Source: Hydractinia symbiolongicarpus (taxonomy: Eukaryota; Cnidaria; Hydrozoa; Anthoathecata; Hydractiniidae). Taken from it: a stretch of 64,000 nt of DNA. The notes under the pieces are model-generated. The model saw only the letters and a list, made by a program, of their open reading frames with translations, was not told the origin of the DNA and did not search any database. Location: the NCBI RefSeq assembly GCF_029227915.1, contig NC_079882.1, positions 11,160,001 to 11,224,000 of the forward strand. Direction: 5' to 3'. A program made the position numbers and the translations under genes. This document shows, one piece after another, positions 61,801 to 64,000 of this stretch; within the stretch, counting starts at the first letter, position 1, and every line of letters starts with the position of its first letter.

Positions 61801-62102
61801 TTTGGCAAGCTTCTGCTTAGAGCAAGGACTTACCGTAAAACATTCAAAAAGGTCTATAGCTAGCTAGCTACCTAAATTTCCGCACTTTTCTTTGATATGA
61901 TAGCGATCTTTCTATTCTTGGATCCGGGTTAACATGCTTGAAATTTTCTGATTATTTTCAACAAAAATGACCTAGCTACATACTTAAATTAAGCACCAAA
62001 ATTTATGAAAACATGCACATTTTCAAGTTTATACACTAAGTACAACTGCCTCTATTAGTAGCCAAACTTTTGATGTTTTATAAAGAAATGACCACAAAAA
62101 TT
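58816..62102. other. Intergenic DNA, no gene recognised
   Basis: AT-rich spacer. An ATATATATAT run lies near 60690 and a GCGCCCTATATGCGAGGGCG hairpin near 61502-61525. CTAGCTAGCTAG patches occur at about 61857-61870, 62353 and 62465. TCACGTGA is at about 60894-60901. The frames at 59981-60175 and 61107-61304 are unsupported. Confidence 0.45.
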
Positions 62103-62130
62103 AACTGCAGTGAAAATTTTCACTGCAGTT
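62103..62130. repeat. 28-bp perfect palindrome
   Basis: AACTGCAGTGAAAA is followed directly by its exact reverse complement. A 28-bp uninterrupted palindrome with no spacer is unusual by chance. It may be a cruciform-prone remnant of a foldback element. Confidence 0.9.
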
Positions 62131-62903
62131 AGATATTATGGTCCAAAGCCTTATAAAATTTAAAAACTTTAAATTACAATAAATCATGTTCTAATAATTT
62201 TTTGGTATTTTAAATTTTCTATGTTATATAATTTTTGCTCTAAATCTAAATATGCCACTTATTTTCCTTGTTTTCTTTTTCAAAATTTGATAATGTTAAC
62301 CTGAATCCGAGAATTATTGTATCATAACCCTGTAATCTCTCAACAAATCTCTAGTTAGCTAGCTAACAAAAATTGGCATGGTTGTAAGGTCTTCTTACAC
62401 AGGGATTTGACTTGTGTAGCCAGCTACAAATTTACAAATCACGTAAAACTTTAAAAAAGCACATAGCTAGCTAGCTAAACTATATGATTTTTACTAAATA
62501 ACTATACCTTGATCAGCGAACTTTTGAATGGTTCTATGATTTTGTTAATCGCACAACATGTAGCTACACTAAATCAATATCACTAAAAACTCTTCTTTCA
62601 CATCAGTAATCCAAGCAGATTGAAAGGGAAAGTACCGTTTTGTCTTTGCTTGTCACTTTTCTCTTCCACTCTGTTGTGATCTTTTTGTTACGTACAAGAT
62701 GGTTTAACCCTTAGTATTATTACGTCATCTTTTCAATTGTTTATCGCATATGTAACAAAAATCCCAACCTGTCTAGATCTACCGTAATTTAACCCTGGGG
62801 TGACAAATCACTGCATGATGATTTGATTTCAGGTTCTGAAAGATAATAAAAGTACCCCATATTATTTATCTGTTACTTCTTTATATGAGATCCAAAAGTA
62901 ACC

Positions 62904-63059
62904 TTGAATTAAACGAAGTCGTTTTTTTGATCAGAAAAAACACATTTCGTCCCGAGGATTTTTCCTCTTTTATCAAATCTCTTTTGTTCTCTTTTATTAA
63001 AATATAAAATCCTCGGTACGAAGTGCGTTTCTTATGATCAAAACGATTTCGTTCAATTT
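62904..63059. repeat. Long imperfect hairpin, about 55-bp arms
   Basis: The left arm (62904-62963: TTGAATTAAACGAA...GATCAG...ACATTTCGT...GAGGATTTT) pairs with the right arm (63007-63059: AAAATCCTCGGTACGAAGTG...GATCAAAACG...TTCGTTCAATTTA), with a 40-50 base T-rich loop. The arms match over about 80% of their length by eye. This is the form of a MITE, or of a long small-RNA precursor. Confidence 0.7.
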
Positions 63060-63124
63060 AAAGCTACAAACACTTTCGGGCTCCGTGGAAGAGGTCCCGG
63101 ACGTTACAGACAGGCACTTTATAA

Positions 63125-63134
63125 GTCACGTGAC
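63125..63134 (+). promoter_or_regulatory. GTCACGTGAC E-box palindrome (CLEAR-type site)
   Basis: A perfect 10-bp GTCACGTGAC palindrome, the sequence bound by MITF/TFE-type bHLH-zip factors at CLEAR elements. It lies about 31 bp before the ATG of the candidate exon at 63165, in a locally GC-richer stretch. The site is seen directly; its use is inferred. Confidence 0.45.
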
Positions 63135-63164
63135 GTTTCATTGAAACCCAAAGACAGGATAAAA

Positions 63165-63219
63165 ATGGCGCAATGTATCACAACCGCGTTCCTGGATGAA
63201 AGATTAATAATCGTTTCGG
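63165..63219 (+). CDS. Candidate first coding exon, unknown gene
   Basis: ATG in good context (AAAAATGG) followed by AQCITTAFLDERLIIVS, ending at a G/GTAGGG donor in phase 1 (18 codons plus one base). The unspliced frame would end soon after (36 codons). The promoter-like palindrome just upstream supports a transcription start here. No downstream exon was found before the window ends, so the identity is unknown. Confidence 0.35.
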
Positions 63220-63419
63220 GTAGGGTATCTTGTGTTCTAAATCTTTTGTTTAATAATAAAAACACTCTAGACTAGTATTTTCAGCGTCTAAAATTTAAAA
63301 AATATCAATCTTGAAGCATGTTTTGTTGATGTGATTAGTTAATATATAAACAAGGAAGTCAGTTATTCCGGACAACTGTATACGTGACGTGTAAGCCGAA
63401 GGAGAGTGAGAAAAATAGC

Positions 63420-63660
63420 ATGGTGTTTATATATGAGGCGAGTTGGCGAGCTTGTCCAGGCTGGTTTGGCTAACCAAGATTCAAACTAGTAAACTTTTAC
63501 TAAAAATAAAACGTTTTTATATGAGAAGTGAGCCAGTCCTCTATGCCGAGATCTTGGTTGAATTAAACCAGATCCTATCAAGGTGGGGTTTTAATAGTTC
63601 AAATCCAGTCCGCTTAACCGAGGTTTATGTATATATAAATACAAGCTAAAAAAACAGCCG
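63420..63660 (+). repeat. Repeat-like block with B-box-like motifs
   Basis: GGTTTTAATAGTTCAAATCC near 63580-63605 and AGATTCAAACTAG near 63477-63490 resemble RNA polymerase III B boxes (GGTTCAAATCC). No A-box partner at proper spacing and no tRNA fold were found. The frame at 63443-63649 runs through it and is not considered a gene. It may be part of a short interspersed element. Confidence 0.2.
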
Positions 63661-63916
63661 CCAAGTGAGCCAGATTCACTTGCCTAGCTTTATAAACAGC
63701 TCCTCATTTGTGGACTAACTTTGCTATTGTTGCTGCACGCAATGAAAGCTAGTTTTTTTCAAAACATTAACCACCTTTTCAGAGCTTATTCTTATTTTTA
63801 ATGTAAAAAAATTTAACTTTATTTTTCCAAATTTGTTGAAAATAATATTAAGTAATGTGAGTGCGTAATACAAGTGATTTATACTTTTACAAAATCAACA
63901 CTTACCACCGATATTA

Positions 63917-63981
63917 TCACTTCTTAAGCTTATATTTCTTCTTATGTAAAGCCAAACCTATTTTATGGCCAGCCTTTTCAT
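63917..63981 (-). CDS. Candidate terminal coding exon, lysine-rich end
   Basis: A strong acceptor (TGTATTTATTTTTCAG) opens in phase 1: EKAGHKIGLALHKKKYKLKK and TGA. The lysine-rich end looks like a natural C-terminus. A good donor (GTG/GTAAGTG at 63902-63903) follows 14 bp after the stop. So the exon may instead be a non-coding 5' UTR exon, or carry an intron in its 3' UTR. The rest of the gene lies beyond the right edge. Confidence 0.35.
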
Positions 63982-64000
63982 CTGAAAAATAAATACAGTA

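Noticed and set aside
63917-63981. Naming the right-edge exon from its KKKYKLKK tail
   Set aside because: Lysine-rich ends occur in many nucleolar and ribosomal proteins; 20 residues are too few to choose.
1-64000. Search for CRISPR arrays, bacterial operons or phage genes
   Set aside because: The genes are intron-containing animal genes; the tandem arrays present are simple minisatellites without variable spacers.
1-64000. Search for intact tRNA or rRNA genes
   Set aside because: No stretch gave a full cloverleaf with matching A and B boxes; only degenerate tRNA-like pieces at about 32.3 and 63.5 kb were noticed.

Overview
This is a 64 kb stretch of AT-rich animal DNA. The genes have spliced exons with GT..AG introns. 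They encode metazoan-type proteins: the PP6 phosphatase catalytic subunit, an aryl hydrocarbon receptor, a Bcl-2 family protein and an alpha-1,6-fucosyltransferase-like enzyme. The gaps hold degraded retroelements and a transposase-like family that I associate with cnidarian genomes. I infer a cnidarian, probably a hydrozoan; the species is not determined. Exon models were built by hand from reading frames, splice signals and phase agreement, without transcripts.

Layout. 1-218 (+): last coding part of PPP6C. 5223-9833 (-): complete eight-exon AHR (bHLH-PAS) gene, tail-to-tail with PPP6C. 9834-33 kb: mostly non-coding DNA with hairpins, a 10-bp minisatellite and one or two doubtful exons. 33.1-34.6 kb (-): fragmentary coding exons with a 27-bp internal repeat and a chromodomain-like piece. 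37.0-38.5 kb (-): broken transposase-like gene. 39.3-40.1 kb (-): broken non-LTR reverse transcriptase. 42587-45665 (-): five-exon gene for a single-pass membrane protein with a very acidic tail; a 10 x 21-bp repeat abuts its last splice acceptor. 46.4-46.9 kb (-): second non-LTR fragment. 49.98-50.17 kb (-): Penelope-type reverse transcriptase fragment. 50379-51713 (+): GT23 fucosyltransferase with an apparent frameshift at its C-terminus. 54.1 kb (-): possible C-terminal exon. 55793-57219 (-): Bcl-2 family gene (BH3 + BH1), with a phase-compatible alternative first exon at 58.8 kb. 62.1-64 kb: palindromes, a long hairpin, a possible first exon behind a perfect GTCACGTGAC site (+), and a possible exon at the right edge (-).

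The host genes do not form an operon or a single pathway; this is an ordinary animal gene neighbourhood. The most informative points are an AHR that has bHLH and PAS-A but no recognisable PAS-B ligand-binding domain, a BH3/BH1 protein with no BH2 tryptophan or membrane anchor and two candidate promoters, and a tandem repeat that forms a long AG-free zone upstream of a 3' splice site.
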